A DNA stretch of 64,000 bases from Apoda limacodes (Eukaryota > Arthropoda > Insecta > Lepidoptera > Limacodidae). Location: the NCBI GenBank assembly GCA_946406115.1, contig OX291546.1, positions 15,865,019 through 15,929,018 of the forward strand, read 5' to 3'. The notes below the pieces were generated by a model that saw nothing but the letters and a program-made list of their open reading frames with translations, made no database searches and had not been told where the DNA came from. This document shows positions 1-12,294 of this stretch, one piece after another. The position numbers and the translations under genes are program-made. The first letter of the stretch is position 1; each line of letters starts with the position of its first letter.

Positions 1-2100
1 TGGCAGTTCTGGATGAATCTCTGGATTCATTTTAAATAATTGTAGTACAATTTGACACACATACCTAAGATTCTGAATGCCACTGATGAAATTCATATTT
101 TATTGTTAGGTGAGATTTTGTTATCTCAATTAGTTCTCTCTCAATTCAGTCTTATCTACAATTAATATCACACATTGTTTTAGGATCAAGAAGGTCTTTA
201 GTGCTGAATTTGAAAAATATAATAATATCCTACTTCACAGACCACCTCACTTTTTCATCTCATCTATAGGAAAGACTGAATATTATGCTTGAATAAACTA
301 ATGTATTATTCAATATTTTTATGCATGTTTTCTTCGCTGTAGGTGAAATTATCATAACATGACGCAGTTAAATAAATCATGGATCTTGGTGTTTATAAAT
401 TTATTATGATATAAGTCCTTAATATCTAGAACATGAAGTTATTATCTATATATTATAATTAATCAGCACTATATTATAATTAATCCTTACTAAGTACTTA
501 CAATACTTAGAATTTGGTTTCTTTGAACCTTTCTGGTCAGTAAACAACAAAGAATAGCTTTACAATTACGCGATACAAAATGTACCTGCATATTGAAGAT
601 TTAAAATATATATTCAGTCAAATAATTAATATTAACTCATTTATAAATACGTATATGTAAAACTTCTTGAAATTAAATATTTAGTAACTCAGGAGGGTAT
701 TTCCGCCATCTTTTATGGCTTCCTAAAATTAATATGTATTAAACTACTATTTAGTAGTAACTTCGCTTCAATATTTCATCCTTTCTATGTATTTCGAGTA
801 TGTTGTATATCAATTATCCCTTATTTATTCAAAAAGATCACCAACTGCCTGTAATGCAAAGAATTATATTTATGCTTAGAATTTAATGGAATGGTTGTCA
901 ACTCTATATTTACCTACATATAACTTTTCTCTAGACAAGTATTTACCATAACAACTTTAAAAAAATCAGCTAGCACTCCCACAATTTGTTATGGTAATAT
1001 GTCTTATCAATGCAGGTGCTTAGATTTTGTACATGTTTCGTTTTAACATCTCATGGTTGCTTTTTAAATGCTATGATTATGTGCATTTCAGGCTAATTTT
1101 ATTTCAAAGTATCATACACTTAAAGCATTTCTATTTATAGATATACAATAAATTCAGGGCTTTTCCATTAAAATTAATAATTAATGCTATAAGCAGTTCG
1201 GCAATCTGGAATGGCTTTCTTATCATAAGACTGTAAAATACTTCTTAGCCATTGATTTATCCTTTTTGATCATTAGCCAGATAAGCTCCAGTGATGCACT
1301 AATACACCGCAAATTACTATCTCAGAATATCCATTACAAGAGACTTTGTAAATAATGCCTACATTATACCTAGATTTAACTAAGTGAAGGTAATTTCATT
1401 ATCAGTTTATTGTACACTATTTTTAGTTAACTAGGCAGAGTTACGTTGTACCCAAATATCGTAAATTATAACCTAAAATAATGTTCACAAAACAACAATT
1501 TGCAAATCATTCTTTCATCAAAAATTCCTATTAATATGTATAGTGTGTGGTAATTATAATTCACTATAGTCTTATTGACTCATTAGAATAATCTTTGCGT
1601 TACACCAAGATATTGAAAACTACAAGGTATGTAGTCGTTTCTATATAGTTAATTCAATACTCATTGGACTTAACCAATTTTAAAATAATAAATCATAAAA
1701 TGGTAGATTTAGCAATTCCCACCAAAAAATATATATTCAGGTTAGATAATGCATCCTATGATATGATTCTTTCATATTTTAAAAATATTTGCCTCTTGTA
1801 ATTTGGCTGGCTATCTCTGCGGCTAATTATGCTGTACTATGGAATACTTTCAAAATGTCAGCATGTAAGATATAAGTACGCAAAAACCACAATTTTGAAT
1901 TCCATAATTTCAATAAAATACAAACATAATTTTTGGAATAACATGTGATTCAACTACAATAACATCCTGTTTTTACACATATCTGTCCAAGCAATGTGTA
2001 TTTCAATCATATTATAATTTACTTTAAGCAAACATCCTATTGTAGGAATAACCATTCTCAATGTCTTGAGGTAAGGCATTACCAGATAATACAAATACTA
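1..2100. other. AT-rich intergenic sequence, no gene seen
   Basis: Very AT-rich, with stop codons frequent in all frames. I recognise no exon, RNA gene or transposon. It lies downstream of the minus-strand RGG gene, whose polyadenylation signal is just inside its right edge. Confidence 0.5.
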
Positions 2101-2106
2101 TATATA

Positions 2107-2112
2107 TTTATT
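2107..2112 (-). terminator. Candidate polyadenylation signal of the RGG-protein gene
   Basis: AATAAA on the minus strand (TTTATT on plus), about 16 bases after the stop codon of the RGG-protein gene. This would make the 3' UTR very short, so a later signal could also be used. Confidence 0.5.
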
Positions 2113-2127
2113 TTAAAGATGTAAATT

Positions 2128-5100
2128 CTACCCCTCAGAACAACGGAGGCGAAGAGTCATTGCTTATGTCGAATAGCATAAAAAAAAATGCAACTAATAG
2201 GTTCAAAACATTGCATACTATATTACTTTTACTATACTTTGTTAGTAAGACACACCTATTAATTTTGTCTGTGGATAAATTGATGAGTAATTTAGTAGGA
2301 CTTACCGTAGTTAGCAGCATACTGCGGTTGCGCAGGTTGGTAAGCGCTGTAGGCGGGTTGTGCGTAAGGATCGTACGCTGGCTGTGCCGCACCCGCGTAC
2401 GCTGCAGGGTCAGCTGCGCCGTAACCCGCGTCGCCTGCGCCGCCAACATTTCCACTGAAATAATGGTACAATGTTTACAAACATTTCATGTGCGATTGTA
2501 GAACCCGGTTACTACGAGCATTCAGCAATGTCCATTCTTATAGTAACCGAGTTTTTTGACCTCTGGCCTACGTATACTATGTATTTAGAGTATCAAATTT
2601 CTAAATCTCACCTGTAGGGGTCATTTTCATAGCCAGGTTGGGCACCTGTTGAATACCCATAGCTTGCGCCGTAGCCAGGTGCGCTGTATCCCGTTGCAGG
2701 CTGCGCAGGAGCAGGGGTTGAATAGTTGCTTTGATATGCACTGAGAAAATAATAGCATACTATCAAATCTATTTTTCATACAATAATAAGCTTACCAATA
2801 TTTAACTTGTTGATCAGAATCTTTTTTGTCTGCATTTGTGTTTCAGACGGCAATTCCTATCTTAAGATTGGGGGATCATCATATGGTTTAACAAATATGC
2901 GGCTGTCCTGTCCATTAATACATAGATTTTTTTGATATAAAATTGATTTGCTGTTATTTTCGAAGTTCCGTTAATTTCAATTAAAAAAAAGAACAAAAAA
3001 TTAAGTTCTCGGGTTTCATGAGATTCTGATAAGCCGTTATATTTTTATTTATTTTTTAAGTCAAAAATATTAAAAAATAATAGCTTATCTATTATCGCTT
3101 ATATATTATATAGTATCTTAAATTTTAGCTCTTTACTGTATCAAAATACATCATTTAATTTAGGGAACTACGTGTAAAGGGGGAAAAGCATCATGTTTTG
3201 AGGAAATTATCCACTTAAGTGGCGGACACGGTAGTTATATGAAAAACACTGTAAAAAACCTTATTTTCTAAAATGTTGTTTAATACATTTGGTGCTATTT
3301 AACAGTTAACTTAAATAATAAAGAGGCCTTTTATGCGCTAAATCTTAAGTTTTCTTTGAAATTAAGTATTTTTTTTTTGATTTAGAGAAGTTTTATGACT
3401 AGCCTATTAAAAGTTGTTCTCGCAATCTTAGGCTCATGTACTGTAAACACACTATAAGTGATATACTGTAAAATTATCAACTGACTATTGATTTTACCTT
3501 TATATTATATTCTATATATTTTTATATATCCTATTGTATGGAACAAAGAAAATAGAAACCTTGATACAGGGATAGAACAAATAAACAAGGCATAACTGCT
3601 GTTATATTTTGATTTGTTCTCGAGTCCGCTTTTGAGTGTATAATATTATATTACCAAGGAGTATTTTAATGACAGCATTGTTTGATTTATTTTTGTTTAT
3701 TTGGTAATTAGTTGATTATAATAGTTACCTAGGCTGTTGACTATATGCTGGTTGTGCGTACGGATCCACAGCAGGCTGTTCATATGGCTGATATCCTTGT
3801 TGCCTGTAAAGTAACTACATTTCAAAAATATGCTCTTAAACTCTTAATTTGTAATATAGATAATAATGTTTTCAGTTAAGATAATAGCGTCATATATGTA
3901 TCAGACGGCACATTCCTATCAAGAATAAGGATCATCATATAAGTTGGTAATAATCAAAAAGAAGTTTTCTAGTTAAACTCAAAGTATGTTAAATATTGAA
4001 TACATACGCTGCTGGTGGCGGATGTCCATATCCATTGGCAGGAGGTGGCGCTGCATGTTGTTGTGGTGGAGGCTGGTAGCTTGGCTGTGGAGGGCGCACG
4101 CCGCCGCCGCCTCGTGGTCCTTCGAACCTAATAATTGACCATAACACATCAAAATATAATATCTTTGGTTTATTACATTTTTCAATATTACAAGTTTTAA
4201 CAAAAATTTAGTTGTTTTAGCTTAGAGCATTCTACTTCCTTTCTCCTTAACCAGTGGTTATTAAAATTATTAATAATCACTGATACTACAGCAGTAACAC
4301 AGTAATCAGAGTTGGAAAAATATTCAAAACATTTTGTAACCCTCCTATTTTTAGTTTATGGCAGTCTTGAGGATGACCAATGGAAAAGTTATTTAGATAA
4401 TTGCTTTACAGCACATTGCATTATGCTTTTAATGGAATCTAATTTTAATTAGGGATACACAAAAATAAAAGATGAAACCAATAAAATTACAGACCTTCCA
4501 CGCTTAGGTGGACCACCTCCACCTCCTGGACCACCATGAGGTGGTCCCCCTCCTCTTTTAAATGGATGTCCTTGCGGTTGCCCTGTGGGTACTTGTTGTT
4601 GGGGCATTGCTGGTCTAGGGGGCATGGGGCCCCCAGGAATAGGACCCGGTGGTCCACGAGGCCCATGACCTGGATGAGGTCCTGGTGGTCCTGAAGGAGG
4701 GCCACCATGATGTCCATTTGGCGGGGGTCCATGCCCGCCGCGTCCACCTCGACCTAGTTAAAAAAAACAGTAGTAGTTAATACATACTACACAACTAATT
4801 TTCTAAACTACTTTTCTATAAACTTAAAATATGTACCTATTCCATGTAATTTGAAAGCTAACATTAACTCTTGATAGTTGTTTGTCTGCCCGTATGCTGT
4901 TAGTTTGACTACAAACTCTATTATGCTGCTATAGCAAAGGTTTATCAGCAGCATTTAATAGTCCACAATATGTTATTAACATTTCACATAAATTCGCATC
5001 TATTTCGTTAACACGAAAATCCTATACCTTTAAAAATAATAATATAATGTTTCCCTGATTATGAAAAATTTATGATTCCTAAGTTGTAAATTAAACTAAA

Positions 5101-8100
5101 GCCATGAAAACTTCAAACCTCTCATAGGCATTCCTCCTCGTCCCCCTCTGTCATTTCTTGGACCAAAGTCACCACGACCTCTGCCCCCGCCGCGACCCCT
5201 CATTCCTCCAGGACCACCTCGGTTGTTAAATGATCCTCCTGTTCAATGTAGATTGGGTTTTAATAAGCTGTTGGTTGTTGTAAAAATGTGTAATATTGTA
5301 AGGTCCACAGATGAAAAAAATTAAAACTAGTCAACTATCATGTAAAAAATGTTTTGATTTTAAGATTTTTTTTTAATTTAAAATAGTTTTGTGATGTTAA
5401 TATATTATGTACGTAATGTACTAGAAATGGGACGACTAGCAGACAATCATTTTAGAAATTATCAACTAGCCATCCTGCTAATCGACGTTGCTGAGTAAAA
5501 GAATTTTTGAAATTCTCCAGGCCAGCTTAATAAGTTATTAATTTACTAATCACTAATGAAAAAAACTATTCTTATTGTAAAATTAAATAGAAGAGGATGA
5601 CAACTCTATGTGTGAACACGATGATCCAAAAATCACCCGGTATAGCATGAATTACCTACGGGCATGCGCCCAGCTGGGTCATTCATCTATACTAGGTTTT
5701 TTTTTTAACCACTATACATGTTGCGCCGTGGCAGAAGACCAAGCCTGTCCGCGGCCCAGTGCAGCAAGAATCATCCATAAATGGCTTAAGAGAATTGGCA
5801 TTTTTAAAAACACAAAGCTATTAAAGTTTTGTTCTTTATATTATATCAAAATATAAATTTAGGGAACTTCGGAGATTATGGTAAAATTGACTGCGTAAAC
5901 GTTAAGTTACACATTAAAGGGGGAGAAGCATCATGTTTTTGAGGAAATTATCCACTAAGGTGGCGGACACGGTAGTTATACGGAAACCACTAAAAAAACC
6001 TTATTTTCTAAAATGTTGCTTAATACATTTGATGGTATTTATCTCATAACTCAAATAATAAAGAGGCCTTTTTATGCGCTAAAACATAATTTTTTGAAAT
6101 CTGGTATTCTTTTTTTTTATTTATTGAAGTTTTATGAGTGGCCTATTAAGAGTTGTACTTGCAATCTTAGGCTAATGTAAAACACTGACTAAGATAGAGC
6201 ATACATCAAAATGTTAAAATAATTCAATAAAAAAATATATTCTAATTTGAATAATCAGTCATCAGAGACACAATATACTGTAAAAATATCAACTGACTAT
6301 CAAATTTTACCTTTATTTGGTTATGGAACAGAAAAAAATAGAAACCGTGATATAGGTACAGAACAGAAAAAAAAAGGCAAAAACTGCTGTTATATTTTGA
6401 TTTATTCTTGAGTTCACTTTTGAGTGAATGACATAAAAAAAAAATTACCAAGGTGTATTTTAAGGACAGCATTGTTAGAATTTAGCAAGAATCATCCTTA
6501 AATGGCTTAAGAGAATTGTCCTTTTTAATAATATGCCATAGCTTAAAGCAGTTCTTTCATAATAACATTGTTTTATTTTAAGCTCTTTCTAAATAATATG
6601 TTCTAAAATTGAAATAAATAATAGATATCAAATCTCATACATATGTGATTTTCCTGATAAACAATATTTACCAATCAATGATTTTTTTTTGATTAAATAG
6701 CTGATTTAATTAATTATACAAATTTTACTAAATGGTTGCTGGCTATAAATTATGGCAGACAGATGGCCCATCTTTAATTTATTTTATTTAATAAATCAAA
6801 ATTAAGATATTTTAAGCATTTGGTGTTTTCAATTATATATGCATGTCTACAAATGTTGCTAATTTTAATAGCGTAGGAGTCTATAAATTCTATATTTTTT
6901 ACTTTGTGGTGGCGCTCCTCTGGATTCTATGGTTGGAACTGGATGAGGTCCTGGACCTTGTGGCCCTGGTGGAAAACCACCACGTCCACCTCTATCTCCG
7001 CCACGCATAGGCCCGCCTCGGAAGCCTCTGCCGCCTCGTGGTGGACCACCACGCATCATTCCCCCTGGACCACCTCTACCTCTCATGCCAGGTCCCCCAC
7101 CCCTAAATAAGAAAAAAAAATAACTTTAGCGTTTACATTTCATGAACCTCTATGATGACTAAGACTGCTAAACTGGACTGTTTAACAGCAAAATATTTCT
7201 TTAAACGTACCCCCACTGTTGGGGCACGGCCTACCCTCAACGAGGGTGATGTGGGTCATAAATCCACACGCGGACCCAGTGCGAATTGTGGACTTCACAT
7301 ACGTCTTTTTTTTTTTCTTGAAGTATGCAGGTTTCCTCACGATGTTTTCCTTCTCCGAAAAGCCAGTTGTGTGAATAAATAAATCAGTGTACTTAAGAAA
7401 TTAAGAAAAGACTCATTGGTACTCGCCAACCCCTGGGTTCGAACCTCCGCCACTTGGGATGTGAAGTGAAATTTAAATCCCTCGGCCACCACCGACTTTC
7501 TACAATAGAATTTCTTTAAACATGTTTTGTTCAATCCCCAGTATTTATTGTAGGTGTATACAAAATTAAAGGGTACCCTGAGCTCCAGATACACCTGGGA
7601 AAAAAACTTACATGTAATTCTTATCACAATTGAACTAAAAGAAGATTGCTCTATTCCTCAAGCTAAGTCAGTGCCAAAAATCATACACCCATTTCTTTGT
7701 TGCGATATAAAGTAGGTCAAGGAGACACTTTTGCTTTTTTTATTTTGTAGTAATACAGTAAATCCTAATCCAAGCTCCGGCCTATGTTCAGCCTCCAAAA
7801 TGTTTAAGCTTATAGTTATGTCCAAATTCCATGTAAGTGCAAGAAACTAATATATATTGATATAATGCCTTAATTATGATTCAGTACACTCTTTACTGGC
7901 CAATATTACAATAAAATATACCTGATGTTAGGGAAATTGACAAGTTAAAAAACTTTTTTTTTTTGTATCATAATTTAACCCGTTACGCGTCCTAGGGACC
8001 ACAGGTCTCTAAGCGTTTTGTGTCGCGTGGGATTTTTTTCAGGATGACTTTTATCAGACAGGCTAATTGTAAGTATTCAGAAGTGAAGCCAATGGCCTGT

Positions 8101-10932
8101 CCTACGTTCTAGTATTTTTGAGTGGACAATATTTTGTGCGTTTAATATTTTTTTATCAGAAATTGTTTTGGTAATTTGATCCGGCCACCATTTTTATTGC
8201 GCCATTTTAAGTTGGATTTTGGATTTTATTAACAGTAGCATAGAGTTCATTTTGACCCCTGGTAATGTGCTATATATAAAAAACTATGTATTTTTTTAGT
8301 AAATAAATTTATTATTACTTATTATATTTATCATAAACTTATTCTTATTACTTTTTTTTATACTATATATATTAGGGAACATACCTAAAAATAAATAAAG
8401 AGAAATAAACATAATAAAGTTAGGTGTATGTCCATTTGTACGCGGCAAGGGCGGATAATTTCCTTAGTATGGGGACGCTTGACGGGTTAAGACATTCAAA
8501 ATCAGTTTGATGGGCCGACATTTGGGCATTTTACCCTAGTAAAGTTTAAGTTAAGTATGTTCATTTGACACTCATGACAAAAAAATTGGGGAGAATTCTA
8601 AAGTGTGGATTAAATAAAGCATATTTTAAAGCTACCATGAAGGATGTACGAAGGTGTAAAAACAATGTTGTGCAATTTTTGTGGTCAAACTATAGCATAT
8701 GAAAAAAATGAAAAATATATGGAAAAATACATGTTTTAAACTTACTTTTGTCTATTTTGTTTTTTGTGTATTACTTGCCAGCGATTCATATTTATTATAT
8801 TTAATCTGTAAGTAGCCATCTAAGTGGAAGTGTTGAAACACACTTGTATAAATTTTTAAAGCGAGTTCTGCATTAGGTTGTTATGACAATCAATTAAATA
8901 ATTAGAAATGATTATTATCTAGTACATTGATTATAAGTTGTAGGAAAAAGTCAAAAAATGAAAGGACTTAAGAATAAGGCCACCCACGGAGGGGTTGAGG
9001 GTGGGAGGGGGGAGGTTAGGGGGAAGGGGTATTCACCCCTACCAGTGTCCCCTCACAAAATTCAGTTTTGGAGATATGGACCTTTAAAGGTTCCTAACTA
9101 CTCCTTTTTTTATAAATTTTCCCTTAGTGGATTGATAAAATGTAAAAAAGGGGGTTTGGAGAGTTCCCCATCTTACTGCCTTTACACCTTAAGAGGTAAA
9201 TTAATTTTTAGAATAAGTTTTTTTTTTGCAAAACTTTACTTCCGCCTTATTTCTGGCCCTGCAGAACTAGAAGCCCCTCCGCTCTTGCTTAACAAACTCA
9301 CAGGTAACCTCCGGGCTCTAAAAAACACTCTAGGGGTAGGGCAGACCAAGACCATGGCATTTGGGGGTTGACAGAGTTGGTTCTGAATTTTTTTTTACGA
9401 TAACCTAGCTTTTGTAACGTAACAGACAAACAGTTACTTTTGCATTTATAATATTGGTATGGAGTTCTGTCAATACACTTACTACCCAAAATAGGGCATA
9501 AAAAATAAAAGATTTTATTAAACTTTGTAAGCATATTTAATGGCTTTCATTAGTTCTACAAAACTATCTTTATAATTACTAAGTAACTACCTCCTCCATA
9601 AATATTCAATAAGCCAAGTAAATAGGGCCGTAGCTAAGGGAGGGCATTGTGGGGCAATGCCCTAACTTATAAATACCATAAACTAAGGTTTAATATATAT
9701 AAACTGTTTTCCCGTAATATAAATTAATAAAAATAAATTTTATTACTTACTACTAGCGACATCTATCAACTTAATTCTGAAGTCCATAGATTATATGCAA
9801 AATGGTTACATTATGGTGGCATTTAATGTGTGTATGGTACCATTTTGCTTTTGTTTTCCTGCACTCCCACCCAAGTCCCTACTACCTACTAAAATTACAT
9901 GTGCCCTACATGAAACCACCGTTGCCCTACCTTAGATTCAACTCTAGCTACAGCCCTGCAAGTAAACAGTGTTCACTGACGTGGGTACAAGCAATGAATT
10001 ACATTACAAAATGGGCGCAGAAAAACTAGAGATGATAATTGTTACCAAAAATTATCAAAGTAAATCGAAATCTGAACAATCAATCATGACACATAATGAA
10101 AGCTCCAGTGTTATAGTTATTGACAAAATACCGCTGTAGAAAAGTATCAAAATCGAAAAAAAAAAGTACTCAATGACCCAAACTATCGACACATTTTTCC
10201 AGTCTCACTCTAGCCATAGATTAAACAAATATTAAACTTTCAATGCATTTTTTCACAATTTTCAAAAATCACAACTCAAAAAGTATTCATTTCCGTGAAC
10301 TGAAATTTCAGATTTGAGGTCAAGAGGATCATACTTATCTACCATAAAAGTTTGAACGAGCTAGCAAGGAGGCCTTGTTCCAAAGCTAAGCCAGGTATTT
10401 AATTAGTAACTGGCACACTATGAAGCTTATGTAACACTATGAAGCTTTTAAGGAAACTATGTTTCACATTAAGCTTTAAAAGCAGTGAATAATGGGAACT
10501 TTAATTGAAGGCACATTCATAGCTATCTGCTCCTATTGTCAACATTTTAGAATATCGTAAAATTAGGATACCTATAGGATGTTTAGCAACCCAGTATTGT
10601 GTTTAATTGAAATGTAAACCAACTAACGCAGTCCACATTTGTACGACTAGATATTGTTAACCTAGCGTTTGCAATTTATGGAACCCAGCATTGACCTGCA
10701 AATCATCTTGTGCACTCTACGTGATCAACCGAGCACGTGTTCCCGAATGAGCTATGTCCTTGTTGGCTATTTGAAATGTAAGATGGTTCGCAATTGCTGG
10801 CTTACGAGTTAATATATCTAGGAATGATGTCAACATCGCTACTTACCGCCCACGTATTTCAAAACCGCCTCTTCCTCTGCCGCCCGGTGGTCCTCCACGT
10901 CCGCCGCGAAATCCACGATTTGGTCCATCCAT
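2128..10932 (-). CDS. RGG-box, prion-like low-complexity RNA-binding protein (9 exons, 390 aa)
   Basis: Exons on the minus strand: 10847-10932 (ATG at 10932), 6903-7102, 5119-5238, 4495-4753, 4008-4127, 3729-3803, 2612-2740, 2306-2454 and 2128-2162 (TAG). All junctions have GT/AG sites and keep frame, giving 1173 nt. The start MDGPNRGFRGGRGGPP opens an Arg-Gly-Gly region (about residues 1-140; repeated RGG/GGPGGM, FGPRNDRGG). A Pro/Gly/His/Gln-rich part follows (about 140-260), then a Tyr/Gln/Ala/Pro-rich tail with YGA, YDPYAQP and SAYQPAQ repeats (about 260-380). No RRM, KH or zinc finger is visible. RGG boxes bind RNA and Tyr/Gln-rich tails promote condensate formation in the FUS/TAF15 class; a nuclear RNA-binding role is inferred. 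I cannot name an orthologue. The first intron (3.7 kb) could hide an extra exon, and the last 11 residues are the least certain part. Confidence 0.8.
2848..2895. repeat. Short intronic repeat, copy 1 (second at 3901-3945)
   Basis: The words TCAGACGGCA, TTCCTATC and GGATCATCATAT occur in the same order here and near 3901-3945, in neighbouring introns of the RGG gene. This is a small local duplication or a fragment of an interspersed repeat; I do not recognise the family. Confidence 0.5.
3150..3520. repeat. Unclassified intronic repeat, copy 1
   Basis: Shares an ordered series of words with 5860-6230: TTTAGGGAACT, AGGGGGAAAAGCATCATG, GAGGAAATTATCCACT, GGCGGACACGGTAGTTAT, CTTATTTTCTAAAATGTTG, AATAATAAAGAGGCCTTTT and AATCTTAGGCT. 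It lies in the intron between exons 6 and 7 of the RGG gene. No coding capacity or terminal repeats seen. Confidence 0.75.
3901..3945. repeat. Short intronic repeat, copy 2
   Basis: Partner of the copy at 2848-2895; the same three short words in the same order with small indels. Confidence 0.5.
5765..6560. repeat. Unclassified intronic repeat, copies 2 and partial 3
   Basis: 5860-6230 matches 3150-3520 along most of its length. Its left border word (GCAAGAATCATCC then AATGGCTTAAGAGAATTG, about 5765-5800) recurs at about 6484-6520. The unit therefore appears partly in tandem with a period near 720 bp. It is in the intron between exons 2 and 3 of the RGG gene. Family unknown. Confidence 0.65.
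7205..7500 (-). mobile_element. tRNA-derived SINE, copy 1
   Basis: Read on the minus strand, the 5' end has a pol III A-box-like GGTGGTGGCCGAGGGA (7480-7495) and a B box GGTTCGAACCC (about 7435-7446), the hallmark of a tRNA-derived SINE head. A body with ACATCGTGAGGAAACCTGCA and a tail ending CCCCAACAGTGGGGGTACG follow. The same body recurs at 11955-12205 and, partly, at 24585-24690 and 59185-59440. It sits in intron 1 of the RGG gene, in sense with it. Confidence 0.85.
8560..8960. repeat. Unclassified interspersed repeat, copy 1 (second at 25990-26300)
   Basis: Words such as TTTTTAAAGCG, TGCATTNGGTTGTT, TATAAGTTGTA and AAAAAGTCAAAAAATG occur in the same order here and at 25990-26300 in a bystin intron. 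Diverged, non-coding, class unknown. Confidence 0.5.
8986..9032 (+). other. G-rich tract with G-quadruplex potential
   Basis: Within AT-rich DNA the plus strand carries several runs of three to six G separated by short loops (GAGGGTGGGAGGGGGGAGG, then AGGGGGAAGGGG). This meets the usual G3+ four-run pattern. It lies in intron 1 of the RGG gene, on the template strand. Confidence 0.6.
9624..9957. mobile_element. MITE with terminal inverted repeats beginning AGGGC(C/T)GTAGCTA
   Basis: Left end AGGGCCGTAGCTA (9624-9636) is matched in inverted orientation by TAGCTACAGCCCT (9945-9957). Subterminal GGGAGGGCA/TGCCCTACC words are also inverted. About 334 bp, no ORF of a transposase. Superfamily not assigned; no clear target duplication. 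Confidence 0.55.
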
Positions 10933-11520
10933 TGCTGTTTTTGTAGAAAACTATAGACTATTTATCTCTTTGCAATTCGATTATGAAATTAAATTAAGTC
11001 AATTTCCAATCTTCAGTGGAGACTCCCACCTTTTTTAATATTTCTTGAAATTCTTTCTGAAGCTTCTACATTATCCTAATCAACGCCATTTTGTCAAAAA
11101 AGCGGCAGCGTCAGTGTGACCCGAATTAAATTTACGATCCTACTAGGCAAAACTGCTGAAACCTGCTAAATATTTTTTAGTAAATGCAGTCATTATATAT
11201 TTTTCTGCTTGAAAAAATATTATACATAATTGATTAGAATCAATAAGCATTTTATAGCATTTTACCGAGAGTTCCTTATATACTGCATGTACATAGAATG
11301 CTAATGCTGAGTTTCAGAATAATCTGATAATGTTGTTTTATGGCTCTAACTTTAGGCAGGTAAAGTTATTGGGACTGATATATTTATTATTATTTCAGCA
11401 CTTTTAACTATTTTTTATACTCGCTCAACTGTTTTATTAAGAGTTTAAGAATGGCACTGCTTCATGAATTTTATTTTATATGAGTTTACTAAACCATTTA
11501 AAAACAAATACGTTAAACTA

Positions 11521-11698
11521 CCAGCGGCTCGATTCCGTAAACTGACAGCTAACAATTCTCGTTTGAAATCCATAGAAATAAGATATACATTGCGCATTTT
11601 AAATGACGTATGAAATTCATCGATTTTTGCGAAACCGCAAAGTATATTTATTTCTTTCAAAAAAGGTTAGCAATCTTTTACGGAATCGACCCGCTGGA
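11521..11698. mobile_element. MITE of the CGATTACGTAA/CGATTCCGTAA family, copy 1
   Basis: Inverted ends CCAGCGGCTCGATTCCGTAA (11521-11540) and its near-complement at 11675-11698 (TTTTACGGAATCGACCCGC). Inside is GCTAACAATTCTCGTTTGAA, which also occurs inverted in the related element at 61920-62058. Non-coding, about 178 bp. Confidence 0.65.
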
Positions 11699-11954
11699 AT
11701 TACTGCTGGTATCAATATAAACGACAAACAATGACCGTTCCATTCCATACAGCAGCCAATGAAACGTGTTCACATCGAAGCAAGCTAGAAGTACTCATTC
11801 CAAACTAGTGACGCGGAGGACAACAATACAACGTAAGCTAAGTTAAAAAGAGAGCTATACCAATAATTATAGTGAGCGTGTCTGTATATGTTTTCAATTT
11901 TACATTTTAAGGTAATGACACATTCTGGTCACAAGCATCTTTATTTTCTTCATT

Positions 11955-12205
11955 ATACTCATACGTCCACCCTTGTTGGGGCACGGCCTCACCAAGGGTG
12001 ATTTGCGCCACTGTCGATACGCTGGCCGAGTACGGATTGTGGACTTCACATACGACTTATTTTTGACGTATGCAGGTTTTCTTACGATGTTTTCCTTCAC
12101 CAAAAAGCCAGTGATGTGAATAATCAATGTACTTGAGAAATAAAGAAAAGGCTCATTGGTACATGCCGGATTTCGAACATACGCTACGCGAAGTGAAATC
12201 GAATC
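11955..12205 (-). mobile_element. tRNA-derived SINE, copy 2
   Basis: Same order of body words as the SINE at 7205-7500 (GTTGGGGCACGGCC, ATTGTGGACTTCACATACG, ACGATGTTTTCCTTC, CTCATTGGTAC on plus). The B box is damaged (GGATTTCGAACATACG on plus), so this copy is old. Confidence 0.8.
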
Positions 12206-12206
12206 C

Positions 12207-12290
12207 ATGTATATAATAAATACGAAAGTAACTCTGTCTGACAGTTGGTATGTTACCTCTTCACACTCAAGCCGCTGTATATAAAAATAT
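12207..12290 (+). mobile_element. Helitron-type repeat, 5' fragment
   Basis: ATAATAAATACGAAAGTAACTCTGTCTG followed by TTACCTCTTCACACTCAAGCCGCTGTA matches, with small changes, the first 70 bases of the complete Helitron at 63179-63422. Only the 5' part is present. Confidence 0.55.
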
Positions 12291-12294
12291 ATGT

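Noticed and set aside
2160..2501. Plus-strand ORF overlapping the last exons of the RGG gene
   Set aside because: Antisense shadow; the minus strand has splice sites and the Tyr/Gln-rich repeat pattern that continues other exons.
7430..7500. tRNA gene, because of good A and B boxes
   Set aside because: The surrounding sequence does not fold as a tRNA and recurs as a dispersed SINE.
8958..9371. ORF of 137 residues spanning the G-rich tract
   Set aside because: Low-complexity and compositionally driven, no recognisable domain, lies inside an intron on the opposite strand.
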